Assembly: GCF_020166515.1 (NCBI RefSeq)
Contig: NZ_JAINZT010000004.1
Coordinates: 124,001-188,000 of the forward strand
Direction: 5' to 3'
From: Robertkochia flava
GTDB lineage: Bacteria; Bacteroidota; Bacteroidia; Flavobacteriales; Flavobacteriaceae
DNA length: 64,000 nucleotides
The position numbers were made by a program, and so were the translations under genes. Each line of letters begins with the position of its first letter. Position 1 is the first letter of the stretch. Below the pieces are notes generated by a model. That model saw nothing but the letters and a program-made list of their open reading frames with translations. It was not told the origin of the DNA and ran no database searches. Shown piece by piece: positions 38,213 through 46,403 of this stretch.

Positions 38213-39406
38213 ATGAATTTACACGAATATCAAGGAAAAGAAATTTTAGCAAGTTTCGGAGTTCGCATACAGCGTGGAATCGTGGCAGGGAATGCCAAGG
38301 ATGCTGTGGCGGCTGCCAAGCAACTTACCGAAGAAACCGGTACCGGATGGCACGTGATCAAAGCACAGATCCATGCAGGAGGCCGTGGTAAAGGTGGTGG
38401 AGTGAAACTGGCTAAAAATCTTCAGGAGGTTGAACAGATCGCAGATACTATCATAGGAATGGACCTGGTAACCCCGCAAACTTCCAAAGAAGGGAAGCGC
38501 GTACACCAGGTGTTGGTTGCCGAGGATGTGTATTACCCGGGAGACAGTGAGCCATCTGAGTTTTATATGTCTGTGCTTCTCGACAGAAGCAAGGGCAGAA
38601 ACATGATCATGTATTCAACCGAAGGAGGAATGGATATCGAGGAGGTTGCCGAGAAAACCCCTCACCTGATCTTCCACGAGGAAGTAGACCCTTCCATCGG
38701 GTTAATGCCATTCCAGGCGAGAAGGATCGCTTTTAATCTTGGTCTTAGCGGTAACGCGTTCAAGGAGATGGTGAAATTCGTGACAGCTTTATACAAGGCT
38801 TATGAGTCTTCTGATTCTTCACTTTTTGAGATCAACCCGGTACTGAAGACTTCAGACGATAAGATCCTGGCTGTCGATGCAAAAGTGACCCTTGACGACA
38901 ACGCGCTTTACCGTCATAAGAACTATGCCGAGATGCGTGACCTCAGGGAGGAAGATCCTATTGAGGTAGAGGCCAAAGAAGCCGGGCTTAACTTTGTGAA
39001 CCTGGACGGAAACGTAGGGTGTATGGTAAACGGTGCAGGTCTTGCCATGGCGACCATGGACCTGATCAAAATGGCAGGAGGAGAACCTGCGAACTTCCTT
39101 GATGTTGGAGGTACAGCAGATGCCAGACGTGTGGAAACGGCTTTCCGCATCATCCTGAAAGATCCTAACGTAAAGGCCATCCTTGTGAACATCTTCGGAG
39201 GTATCGTAAGATGTGACCGTGTAGCCCAGGGTATCGTTGATGCCTATAAGAACATGGGGGATGCCATCCAGGTGCCTATTATTGTTCGTCTTCAGGGAAC
39301 CAACGCTGAGATCGCTAAAGAACTTATCGATAATTCCGGGCTTGCAGTGCATTCTGCTATCGAGTTCCAGGAGGCTGCAGATAAAGTTCAGGAGGTATTG
39401 AAATAA
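38213..39406 (+). CDS. sucC: Succinate-CoA ligase (ADP-forming), beta subunit
   Basis: 397 residues; TCA-cycle enzyme joining succinyl-CoA hydrolysis to ADP phosphorylation with SucD. The ATP-grasp domain starts MNLHEYQGKEILASFGV; VIKAQIHAGGRGKGGGVKLA is the nucleotide-binding loop; FEINPVLKTSDDKILAVDAKV holds the Mg ligands; the CoA-ligase domain has NIFGGIVRCDRVA. sucD is not next to it, a common arrangement in Flavobacteriia. It is transcribed alone, with a strong promoter and terminator. Confidence 0.97.
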   Translation: MNLHEYQGKEILASFGVRIQRGIVAGNAKDAVAAAKQLTEETGTGWHVIKAQIHAGGRGKGGGVKLAKNLQEVEQIADTIIGMDLVTPQTSKEGKRVHQVLVAEDVYYPGDSEPSEFYMSVLLDRSKGRNMIMYSTEGGMDIEEVAEKTPHLIFHEEVDPSIGLMPFQARRIAFNLGLSGNAFKEMVKFVTALYKAYESSDSSLFEINPVLKTSDDKILAVDAKVTLDDNALYRHKNYAEMRDLREEDPIEVEAKEAGLNFVNLDGNVGCMVNGAGLAMATMDLIKMAGGEPANFLDVGGTADARRVETAFRIILKDPNVKAILVNIFGGIVRCDRVAQGIVDAYKNMGDAIQVPIIVRLQGTNAEIAKELIDNSGLAVHSAIEFQEAADKVQEVLK

Positions 39407-39425
39407 ATCCTTTTACATATATAAT

Positions 39426-39453
39426 AAAACCCGGCTAATGGCCGGGTTTTTTT
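39426..39453 (+). terminator. Terminator of sucC
   Basis: AAAACCCGGC (39426-39435) and GCCGGGTTTT (39441-39450) pair around TAATG, followed by TTT. Confidence 0.92.
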
Positions 39454-39738
39454 GTTAAGCCAACATCAAGAGGGACGTCCTGAAATGGCAAGGGTTAACC
39501 TAAGTTTAAGAGGACTCCCTTTGGTTTTACTACAACTTTCCTAAGCTTTCACGGTTTTTTTGTTCGATGGAATCCGGAGCATTCGCTGCGAGGTCTCTCA
39601 TGATAAAACCAGGTCTGCTATCCTTTAGCTTTACGTCTTCCGGAGCTTGCAGGATGCCATGATTCGCCAATGGATAAAATCGCTGTATTAAGACGGGGTT
39701 AAATCGGGTTATCAGATGGTTAAACCTGTGTTTTGCAG
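39454..39738. other. Intergenic stretch without a gene
   Basis: About 285 bases between the sucC terminator and the next promoter; no open frame with coding character and no repeat recognised. Confidence 0.4.
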
Positions 39739-39770
39739 TTGGATAGGTGTTCGTTAAGATCGTAGATTTG
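39739..39770 (+). promoter_or_regulatory. Bacteroidota-type promoter
   Basis: TTG at 39739-39741, 21 bases, TAGATTTG at 39763-39770, the same layout as the sucC promoter. The gene starts 40 bases after the box. Confidence 0.7.
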
Positions 39771-39810
39771 AACTGTAATTAAAATCATCAATCATCAAAA
39801 AACGAACATT

Positions 39811-40152
39811 ATGAAAATTTACAAAATTGTATTCGCCGCTGTGTTGTTGTTCAGTACCGTGTCTGTTTTCGCTGAAACCGGGAAACCAGATCCGGTAAAG
39901 GGCCAGGCTGTGACGGAGATCACCTCCTTTTTGAAAAATCCGGCCATTTCGGCGCATGGAGAGGATATGCTGGCTCAGGTATATCTGATGCTAAACAGGG
40001 AGGGCGAGATCGTCGTGCTTCAGGTGGAGGCAGAAAATGAGCTTATGGAGGCCTATATCAAGAATCGGCTGAACTATAAGAAATTACAATCGAAGGAATT
40101 GTTGCCCGGCAGGGAATATGTGGTTCCTGTCCGGATCAAGGCTTCTGTTTGA
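39811..40152 (+). CDS. Small periplasmic protein, TonB-C-terminus-like
   Basis: 113 residues with signal peptide ending VSVFAETG. The mature part, VYLMLNREGEIVVLQVEAEN followed by YIKNRLNYKKL, has the strand-helix pattern of TonB C-terminal-like or bacteroidete 'energy transducer' modules: a short strand, a turn, another strand, and a helix placing a Leu-Asn-Tyr-Lys segment. There is no transmembrane anchor or Pro-rich linker, so it is not TonB itself. Function is unknown. Monocistronic, with its own promoter and terminator. Confidence 0.75.
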   Translation: MKIYKIVFAAVLLFSTVSVFAETGKPDPVKGQAVTEITSFLKNPAISAHGEDMLAQVYLMLNREGEIVVLQVEAENELMEAYIKNRLNYKKLQSKELLPGREYVVPVRIKASV

Positions 40153-40177
40153 TTCTGTTAGTTAGTGAGTGGGATTG

Positions 40178-40210
40178 GCCCGGGACTTTGTTCCGGGCTT
40201 TTCTATTTTC
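40178..40210 (+). terminator. Terminator of the small periplasmic protein gene
   Basis: GCCCGGGAC (40178-40186) and GTTCCGGGC (40190-40198) pair over 9 bp around TTT, followed by TTTTCTATTTT. It also abuts the stop of the minus-strand DUF1456 gene. Confidence 0.88.
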
Positions 40211-40439
40211 CGGGTTTCTTATCCATGGGGCCCCGCATATGAATGATCAGCCCGTTAAGAAAATTACGCAGTACCTGGTCTCCGCATTTCATGTATTTGG
40301 GATGGTCTTCCTTTCGGAAAAAATTATTGATCTCTCCCTTGGATATGTTAAAGTCGACGAGCTTAAGTATCTCGACGAAATCCGTATCCCTCAATTTGAG
40401 TGCAACCCTCAGTTTTTTAAGAACATCATTATTTGTCAT
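40203..40439 (-). CDS. DUF1456 protein, single-domain (YehS-like half)
   Basis: 78 residues: NNDVLKKLRVALKLRDTDF, EINNFFRKEDHPKYMKCGDQ and LRNFLNGLIIHMRG are the hallmark segments of DUF1456. Enterobacterial YehS carries two such domains in about 150 residues; this protein has one. Function is unknown. Convergent with the upstream periplasmic protein gene, with only the shared hairpin between. Confidence 0.85.
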   Translation of the reverse strand: MTNNDVLKKLRVALKLRDTDFVEILKLVDFNISKGEINNFFRKEDHPKYMKCGDQVLRNFLNGLIIHMRGPMDKKPGK

Positions 40440-40577
40440 GATCGGTAATTTAATTTTTTTAAAATGAGCCTGGTTATCCCTTCATGGGGTATTTCTCCAC
40501 ATGGCCAGGACCGTAATCCCGGTGCAAGTTACTTAATTTCTTAGCGACAGGATTTGTCCCTTGTGATTTAAAAATGC

Positions 40578-41396
40578 TTAGCGATCCTGATCCGGGTTTT
40601 GCCCGGTCATCCATAGTATGGCTTTCGGGAATTCCCTGCTCCAGAAGGCTTCATTGTGTTTGGCATCTATGCGTATTTCACTGTACAGTTGCTCTGTGTC
40701 GAAACCCCGGGATCTGAGGAGTTCCGTCATTCGTTCAAGATCGGTAACAGCACTGCCGGGTTCCAGAGCTCCAGTGGCCATGTAGATCTTACTATCTGCC
40801 GGAGCCTCCGTGTTCTCGGTTAACCCGAATATCTTTTCTGAATACCAGTAGCTGGGAGAAAAAATGATGGCTTTCGAGAATACCTCGGGATAAGTAAAGA
40901 GCATATAATGAGAGATGAGTCCGCCAAGAGAGCTGCCTGCAATAATGGTGTTTTCCCTGTCTGGCAGCGCCGGATATCGGCGCTCTATCTCTGGCTTGAG
41001 TGTGTTCACGATGATTTCGCTATACAATTTTCCATTCCCACCTTTGTACTCAGGGTGGCTGTAAGGGGTGAGCTCATCAATGCGTTTCTCATTGCCGTGT
41101 TCGATACCTACGATGATATATTCCAGGTTCAGGCTGTCTATGGTCTCATCTACTTCCCACTCTCCTGCATAGGATAATTCCTTAAAGAACAGATTCTGCG
41201 CATCGTGCATATAGATCACCGGATATTTCTTTCCGGGGTCGTTGGTTGTTTCGGGGATGAGGATCCAGATGTTCTTTTGGGTGTTTAATTCAGGCGCTTC
41301 GATGCTAATCTTCTCTATGTTAGGGGCTTGCGTATAAGAAAGGATTGGTGCCAAAAGAAGTATAAACCATAGTTTTTTGTAAGAAAAAGCATCCAT
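40578..41396 (-). CDS. Exported esterase, enterochelin-esterase/IroE-like alpha/beta hydrolase
   Basis: 272 residues. The signal peptide ends ILSYTQAP. The fold shows KKYPVIYMHDAQNLF, IVGIEHGNEKRIDELTPY, the nucleophile elbow AGSSLGGLISHY (Ser in G-S-S-L-G) and IFSPSYWYSE; the catalytic His is likely in AKHNEAFWSREFP. This is the putative esterase family PF00756. With no siderophore gene nearby the substrate is open. Confidence 0.87.
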   Translation of the reverse strand: MDAFSYKKLWFILLLAPILSYTQAPNIEKISIEAPELNTQKNIWILIPETTNDPGKKYPVIYMHDAQNLFFKELSYAGEWEVDETIDSLNLEYIIVGIEHGNEKRIDELTPYSHPEYKGGNGKLYSEIIVNTLKPEIERRYPALPDRENTIIAGSSLGGLISHYMLFTYPEVFSKAIIFSPSYWYSEKIFGLTENTEAPADSKIYMATGALEPGSAVTDLERMTELLRSRGFDTEQLYSEIRIDAKHNEAFWSREFPKAILWMTGQNPDQDR

Positions 41397-41458
41397 TTGT
41401 CGATATTATTTTAAAAATCCTGCTCAAATATCTAATTTTTATTTTCAATGTTGAGGTT

Positions 41459-41863
41459 ATGCACAGTAAAGAGGAAAAATTAAGTCTTCTCTCCGATCTT
41501 ATCGATCTGGTTCGGTCAGACCATGCGGTTAATGAACGCGAGTATCGTTTTATCCGGGCAGTAGCCAGGCAGATGCATGTGGAAGAGGAAGAGCTTGGTA
41601 AACTTTTCTCCTCTCAGCGTCCGCGTTTTGTGGTACCGGTTACTGAACCGGAGCGTATCCTGCATTTTCAACGCTTATTATTGGTTATGAATATCGACCG
41701 GGGTAAAAATGCCAATGAGATATATGCATTAAAGGATGTGAGTCTGCGGATGGGACTCAATCCGGTTGCCGTTGATCAGGTTTTGCGGGTTATGGATTCC
41801 TATCCCGACAGGATCGTTCCTCCTAAGGTCATGATCGAAATTTTCCGGGTACATTACAATTAA
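41459..41863 (+). CDS. TerB-like small acidic helical protein
   Basis: 134 residues. It starts EEKLSLLSDLIDLVRSDHAVNEREYRFIRAVARQM, of which the pattern LIDLVRSDHAVNEREYRFI is typical of TerB-like modules with a D-x-x-x-x-x-E metal-site turn. No other tellurite-resistance gene is nearby, so it is probably not part of a ter system. Its stop overlaps that of the convergent next gene by four bases. Confidence 0.7.
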   Translation: MHSKEEKLSLLSDLIDLVRSDHAVNEREYRFIRAVARQMHVEEEELGKLFSSQRPRFVVPVTEPERILHFQRLLLVMNIDRGKNANEIYALKDVSLRMGLNPVAVDQVLRVMDSYPDRIVPPKVMIEIFRVHYN

Positions 41864-42306
41864 CTTCCTGATCCCGTTCCTGCAGCCATCAAAACCGCTA
41901 ACAAGGGAATAAAAAGCAGCAGTATCAATTCTGTGCGAACAATGAGAATTACGGAGCGAGGTACCGGGGTAATCTCATCATTTTTCAATGATTTCTTTTG
42001 CTTTTGATAAAAGATGGTAGGGTAAATGGAGAGGATCCCTACAATAATGAACAATGCGATCTTCATTAAGAAAACGGTGTTTCCGTTGTAATATTCCGAG
42101 GGCTTTCCCACCCCGAACCACAGGGTCAGCCCAAAGGCGACAACCAGGATGGCTGAGATCCCATATACCAGGTCGGTGAAGCTGATCTGTCGAATGGCCT
42201 TTCCGGACATCTCCCTGCCGATCATAAATTGCTGGGCGATGACACAGCCCACCATGATAATGAGGAATAAAAGATGGAGGTAACGGAACAGGAGGTAGGT
42301 GTTCAT
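41860..42306 (-). CDS. DUF2214-like membrane protein
   Basis: 148 residues with four membrane segments (YLHLLFLIIMVGCVIAQ, LVYGISAILVVAFGLTLWFG, VFLMKIALFIIVGILSIYPTI, TELILLLFIPLLAVLMAAG). The first helix carries a His (RYLHLLF), as in DUF2214 and CopD-like proteins, which may bind heme or metal. Function is unknown. It follows the DUF2254 gene by 18 bases and probably shares its transcript. Confidence 0.7.
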   Translation of the reverse strand: MNTYLLFRYLHLLFLIIMVGCVIAQQFMIGREMSGKAIRQISFTDLVYGISAILVVAFGLTLWFGVGKPSEYYNGNTVFLMKIALFIIVGILSIYPTIFYQKQKKSLKNDEITPVPRSVILIVRTELILLLFIPLLAVLMAAGTGSGS

Positions 42307-42324
42307 AAGCGGTTAGGATTTACA

Positions 42325-43605
42325 TCAGGTTAAAAAAGTATTGGCTAGATTTTTTATGACTTCGAGATCTTTCGGGTTCTCAATACTGGATTCTGCATCT
42401 TCTAAAAGGGTTTTCGCCTCCGATCGGATACAGTCCTTATAGTGTTCTTCTGCTTGTGTTTGAAACAACAGGTATTTTAGCATAAGAAATAACTTCTGCA
42501 TGATGCTTACGTCGTGTTTGCAGTAGAGTCTCAGGGAGGCCATCACGTTATACAGCAGGTTGCTGAAGGAGACCGTTGTAAGTTTTATTTGTGGCTGATC
42601 ATCCTTAAAGAGAAAATTCTGGTCTTCCTTTTTCATTCGGATAGCAAATAGTTCCGTGAGGTAATCAATGGCATTCAGTGCTGTCCCGGGATCGTTTATT
42701 CCCGGTGACATGGCTTTAACGGCAATTTCGGTGATTTGCTTAAAGGCCAGGACATAGTTGTCTTCCAGCAATTCATTCTTCGAATATAAGATGCTGTTGC
42801 GAATGGTTTTCAGGCTTTCTTCTTCCAGTGGATTTTCACTGCGCAACAAGGGGATGCCCTTTAGTACAAAGCTGCCCTTTGGGACAATGATCTCAAGGCG
42901 GGTCTCCTGTTTTTCGGCTATGGTCAGTAGAGACTCCGACATGATGTCCTGGTAATAGCCGGTTTTGTTCGCGTGGTATTCGTGCCATTGCGCCGTATCC
43001 GGGAATTCAGCGTGCTTTTCCGACTCAGAGATCAGTTCGTTTAATCGCTTTTTAGAAGTTTTATGAATGGTGTCCAGAATAGTATTTACCTGGATGGATT
43101 GAGAAATGGAATGGATGAAATAGACAAACACTCCAAGGCAAATAATGGTCAGGATAATGGCTACCAGGATGGGAAATCCGGGAGTGCGGTCCTTGGTTCC
43201 TGACGTCTCTATGGATATGAGCATAAAAATGCAGTAAATAAGACTGGCCAGGAAGGTGCCCAGCACCAATTGATGTTTGCGGTTGGAGATCAATCCCGGA
43301 AGTAACCTGGGAGAGAAATTGTTCGAGGCCTGGTTCAAAAGGATCATTACCATGGAAAAACTGAAAACCATCAGGGAGATCAGTCCGCTGATGAACGTGC
43401 TGAGTATCGTTCTTGCGGTTTGCGCATCTTCAATGATCAGGATGGGCACGGCCTTTTCCAGGTAGGCAGAAATACCGAATTGTTCCAGGTAAAGTACGAT
43501 AAAGGTGAGCAGAAATCCCAGCAGGGATATCAGGGTGGGGTAGAAAGCGATCTTACTTTCAAGATTATTCAGGAAATGAACAAGTTTGTTATAAAGTAAT
43601 TTCAT
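42325..43605 (-). CDS. DUF2254 membrane protein
   Basis: 426 residues. Four membrane segments occupy the first 185 residues (FYPTLISLLGFLLTFIVLYL; IFGLISLMVFSFSMVMILL-type; LVLGTFLASLIYCIFMLI; PILVAIILTIICLGVFVYFIHSI), with the family signature NFSPRLLP and QASNNFSPR. The C-terminal soluble half contains AMSPGINDPGTALNAIDYL, also conserved. The role is not known. First gene of a two-gene minus-strand unit with the DUF2214 protein. Confidence 0.82.
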   Translation of the reverse strand: MKLLYNKLVHFLNNLESKIAFYPTLISLLGFLLTFIVLYLEQFGISAYLEKAVPILIIEDAQTARTILSTFISGLISLMVFSFSMVMILLNQASNNFSPRLLPGLISNRKHQLVLGTFLASLIYCIFMLISIETSGTKDRTPGFPILVAIILTIICLGVFVYFIHSISQSIQVNTILDTIHKTSKKRLNELISESEKHAEFPDTAQWHEYHANKTGYYQDIMSESLLTIAEKQETRLEIIVPKGSFVLKGIPLLRSENPLEEESLKTIRNSILYSKNELLEDNYVLAFKQITEIAVKAMSPGINDPGTALNAIDYLTELFAIRMKKEDQNFLFKDDQPQIKLTTVSFSNLLYNVMASLRLYCKHDVSIMQKLFLMLKYLLFQTQAEEHYKDCIRSEAKTLLEDAESSIENPKDLEVIKNLANTFLT

Positions 43606-43714
43606 TTGCGATCATCCGGCTAAAGCCCTGTTAAGTTACATAATTAGTTGACGTATATCACATGCCTGTACGGTTTTTAATAATCGACTGACTTTTCTTC
43701 AATAGTAAAGATAG

Positions 43715-43759
43715 TGACATTTTGACGCTATAATGTAGTTTCGTTATGTCAAAGTGGCA
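43715..43759. promoter_or_regulatory. Inverted repeat upstream of the small heat-shock gene
   Basis: TGACATTTTGAC (43715-43726) and GTCAAAGTGGCA (43748-43759) match at 10 of 12 positions across 21 bases. It lies 85-129 bases before the sHSP start and the same distance range from the divergent DUF2254 gene. It is a candidate stress operator. Confidence 0.55.
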
Positions 43760-43843
43760 TTTACACCGTGATGGAATCAAATTTGCTTTTTTAGGAGTGA
43801 GAGCAATTAAAAACGGATGTTAAACCTAAAAACACACCATATT

Positions 43844-44275
43844 ATGAACATGATCAGAAGAAACCCAAGTGCGTTACCTTCATTATTTGAAGAATTCTTT
43901 AAACCCGATTGGTTTGGAGGTATGGAAGGTATGAATACGAATGTTCCTGCAGTGAACATTTTGGAAAAAGAAACCGGATTTGAACTGGAGTTAGCTGCTC
44001 CGGGATTGAAGAAGGAAGATTTTAATATTGAAGTCGATAAAAATGTGCTGACCATTTCCAATGAACAGCAAGCAGAGCGATCAGACGAAGATAAGGACAG
44101 GAAGTACAGCAGACGTGAATTCTATTTTTCTTCTTTCCGCAGATCTTTTAATCTTCCCGAAACCGTAAACAGTGATGCGATCAAGGCGGCATATAATGAT
44201 GGAATTCTCAGAATTGAAATTCCCAAAAAAGAAGAAGCACTTCCAAAGCCAAAACGCATGATCCAAATTGGATAA
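43844..44275 (+). CDS. Small heat-shock protein (Hsp20/IbpA family)
   Basis: About 143 residues from Met 43844 (MNMIRRNPSALPS); a frame-start nine codons earlier is less likely because this start has the usual flavobacterial sHSP N-terminus. The alpha-crystallin domain runs from VPAVNILEKETGFELELAAPG (shown: VPAVNILEKETG) through DFNIEVDKNVLTIS, EFYFSSFRRSFNLPE and AAYNDGILRIEIPK. It holds unfolded proteins for DnaK/ClpB. The tail PKRMIQIG contains the I-x-I oligomer-binding motif. An inverted repeat lies upstream. Confidence 0.95.
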   Translation: MNMIRRNPSALPSLFEEFFKPDWFGGMEGMNTNVPAVNILEKETGFELELAAPGLKKEDFNIEVDKNVLTISNEQQAERSDEDKDRKYSRREFYFSSFRRSFNLPETVNSDAIKAAYNDGILRIEIPKKEEALPKPKRMIQIG

Positions 44276-44322
44276 GAGCACGTATAGTTAAGTTCTAATT
44301 AGTTTGAGTTAGTTAGTTAATG

Positions 44323-44352
44323 AAAAACGCCTCCGGTTGGAGGCGTTTTTTT
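44323..44352. terminator. Bidirectional terminator between hsp20 and uvrB
   Basis: CGCCTCC (44328-44334, preceded by five A) pairs with GGAGGCG (44339-44345, followed by seven T) around GGTT. It serves both convergent genes. Confidence 0.92.
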
Positions 44353-46348
44353 ATTCGGATATGCGTTCCTGCAGGGTTTTGATCTCGTCTCTCAGTTTTG
44401 CAGCTTCCATGAAATCCAGGTCCTTGGCAGCTTTTTCCATCGCCTTTCTTTTTTCCCGAACCAGTTTCTCGAGCTGTTCCTTATTCATATAATCCACCTC
44501 GGGCTCGGCGGCTTTCCGGGCAGCCTCTTTCTCCTGTTGATAGGTGGCAATGGAATTTTTTGCCAGGGCGCTGTCCAGGTTTTTCTTCAGTGCCTGTGGG
44601 GTGATTCCGTGTTCTTTATTATAATTCATTTGTTTCTCCCTGCGGTAGTTGGTCTCCTCAATGGTCTTCTGCATGCTGTCCGTGATCTTGTCGGCATACA
44701 TGATGGCCATCCCGTTTACATTTCTTGCGGCCCGACCTACGGTCTGGGTGAGGGAGCGGTTACTCCTTAAAAACCCTTCCTTGTCGGCATCCAGGATGGC
44801 GACCAGGGATACTTCAGGGAGGTCAAGGCCTTCCCTGAGCAGGTTAACCCCGATAAGTACATCGAAAAGTCCTCTGCGGAGGTCCTGCATGATCTCCACG
44901 CGTTCCAGGGTGTCTACATCCGAATGGATATAACGACATCGGATCTGTATCCTGGTGAGGTACTTGGTGAGCTCTTCGGCCATGCGTTTGGTGAGGGTGG
45001 TCACCAGGGTGCGTTCATCCTTTTCAACCCGCTGTTGGATCTCTTCGATAAGATCGTCGATCTGGTGTTTGCTGGGGCGCACCTCGATCACGGGATCCAG
45101 CAGGCCCGTGGGCCGGATCACCTGTTCCACGTAAACCCCGCCGCTGTGCTCCAGTTCATAATCTGCGGGGGTGGCACTTACATAGATCACCTGGTTTTGA
45201 AGGGCCTCGAATTCTTCAAATTTCAGCGGGCGGTTATCCATGGCTGCGGGCAAGCGAAAACCGTATTCCACGAGGTTTTCTTTCCGGCTTCGGTCGCCTC
45301 CGTACATGGCATGGACCTGGGGTATGGTTACGTGACTCTCGTCCACCACCATCAGGTAATCGTCGGGAAAATAATCCAGCAAGCAGAAAGGTCGCGTGCC
45401 GGGAGCCCTGCCGTCGAGATATCGGGAATAGTTCTCAATTCCCGAACAATAGCCTAATTCCCGTATCATCTCCAGGTCAAAATTAGTCCGCTCCTCCAGC
45501 CTTTTGGCTTCCAGGGGTTTTCCGATCTCCTTAAAATAATCGATCTGCTTCACCAGGTCATCCTGAATCTCTCTGATCGCGTTTTGAAGTACTTCCGGGG
45601 AGGTCACGAACATGTTGGCAGGGTAGATGTTCAGACGTTCATATTTTTCGAGTACCTTATTGGTGTTGGGGTCAAAGGCTTCGATCTCTTCGATCTCATC
45701 CCCGAAGAAATGGATGCGAAAGGCATCATCTGCATAGCCCGGGTAAATGTCCACAACATCGCCCTTTACCCTGAAATTCCCATGGTTGAATTCTGCCGTG
45801 GTTCGCGAGTAAAGGCTTTGCACAAGGCGGTGCAAAAGCTTGGTTCTGGAGATCACCTGGTCCCTTTCCAGTGAGATCACGTTCTTCTGGAATTCAATGG
45901 GGTTACCAATACCGTAAAGGCAGGAGACAGAAGCGACCACGATCACATCCCTTCTTCCTGATAGCAAAGAGGAAGTGGTACTTAGCCGGAGTTTTTCGAT
46001 CTCCTCGTTGATGGACAGGTCTTTTTCAATATAGGTCCCTGTGACGGGGATATAGGCTTCCGGCTGGTAGTAATCATAGTAGGAAACAAAATATTCCACA
46101 GCATTATCCGGGAAGAACTGCTTGAATTCAGAATAGAGCTGGGCCGCCAGGGTCTTGTTGTGTGCAAGCACCAGGGTAGGGCGCTGCACGGTTTCCACAA
46201 CATTGGCTACGGTAAAGGTTTTTCCCGAACCGGTAACCCCGAGCAGGGTCTGGTATTGATCCCCGGCCTCGATCCCTGCGGCAAGTTGCCTGATCGCTTC
46301 AGGCTGATCGCCCGTGGGGTTATATTCTGATCTGATCTTGAATCGCAT
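44351..46348 (-). CDS. uvrB: Excinuclease ABC subunit B
   Basis: 665 residues; damage-verifying helicase-like subunit of nucleotide excision repair. Walker A GVTGSGKT at 37-44; beta-hairpin (EYFVSYYDYYQPEAYIP, shown partly: SYYDYYQPEAYIP); helicase motif II as VDESHVTIPQ; motifs V-VI in LLREGLDLPEVSL and QTVGRAARN; the UvrC-interacting UVR motif at the end (KDLDFMEAAKLRDEIK). Length and order match E. coli UvrB. Confidence 0.98.
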   Translation of the reverse strand: MRFKIRSEYNPTGDQPEAIRQLAAGIEAGDQYQTLLGVTGSGKTFTVANVVETVQRPTLVLAHNKTLAAQLYSEFKQFFPDNAVEYFVSYYDYYQPEAYIPVTGTYIEKDLSINEEIEKLRLSTTSSLLSGRRDVIVVASVSCLYGIGNPIEFQKNVISLERDQVISRTKLLHRLVQSLYSRTTAEFNHGNFRVKGDVVDIYPGYADDAFRIHFFGDEIEEIEAFDPNTNKVLEKYERLNIYPANMFVTSPEVLQNAIREIQDDLVKQIDYFKEIGKPLEAKRLEERTNFDLEMIRELGYCSGIENYSRYLDGRAPGTRPFCLLDYFPDDYLMVVDESHVTIPQVHAMYGGDRSRKENLVEYGFRLPAAMDNRPLKFEEFEALQNQVIYVSATPADYELEHSGGVYVEQVIRPTGLLDPVIEVRPSKHQIDDLIEEIQQRVEKDERTLVTTLTKRMAEELTKYLTRIQIRCRYIHSDVDTLERVEIMQDLRRGLFDVLIGVNLLREGLDLPEVSLVAILDADKEGFLRSNRSLTQTVGRAARNVNGMAIMYADKITDSMQKTIEETNYRREKQMNYNKEHGITPQALKKNLDSALAKNSIATYQQEKEAARKAAEPEVDYMNKEQLEKLVREKRKAMEKAAKDLDFMEAAKLRDEIKTLQERISE

Positions 46349-46403
46349 AGTGCAAATCTAACAAAACTACGCGCGCTCAGGAATTAAGGAGATCTTAAAT
46401 TCC

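Noticed and set aside
41459-41863. Tellurite-resistance operon suggested by the TerB-like protein
   Set aside because: No other ter gene is nearby; TerB-like modules are common as singletons.
44924-45457. Long plus-strand frame antisense to uvrB
   Set aside because: It mirrors the codon structure of uvrB, whose motifs are all on the minus strand.
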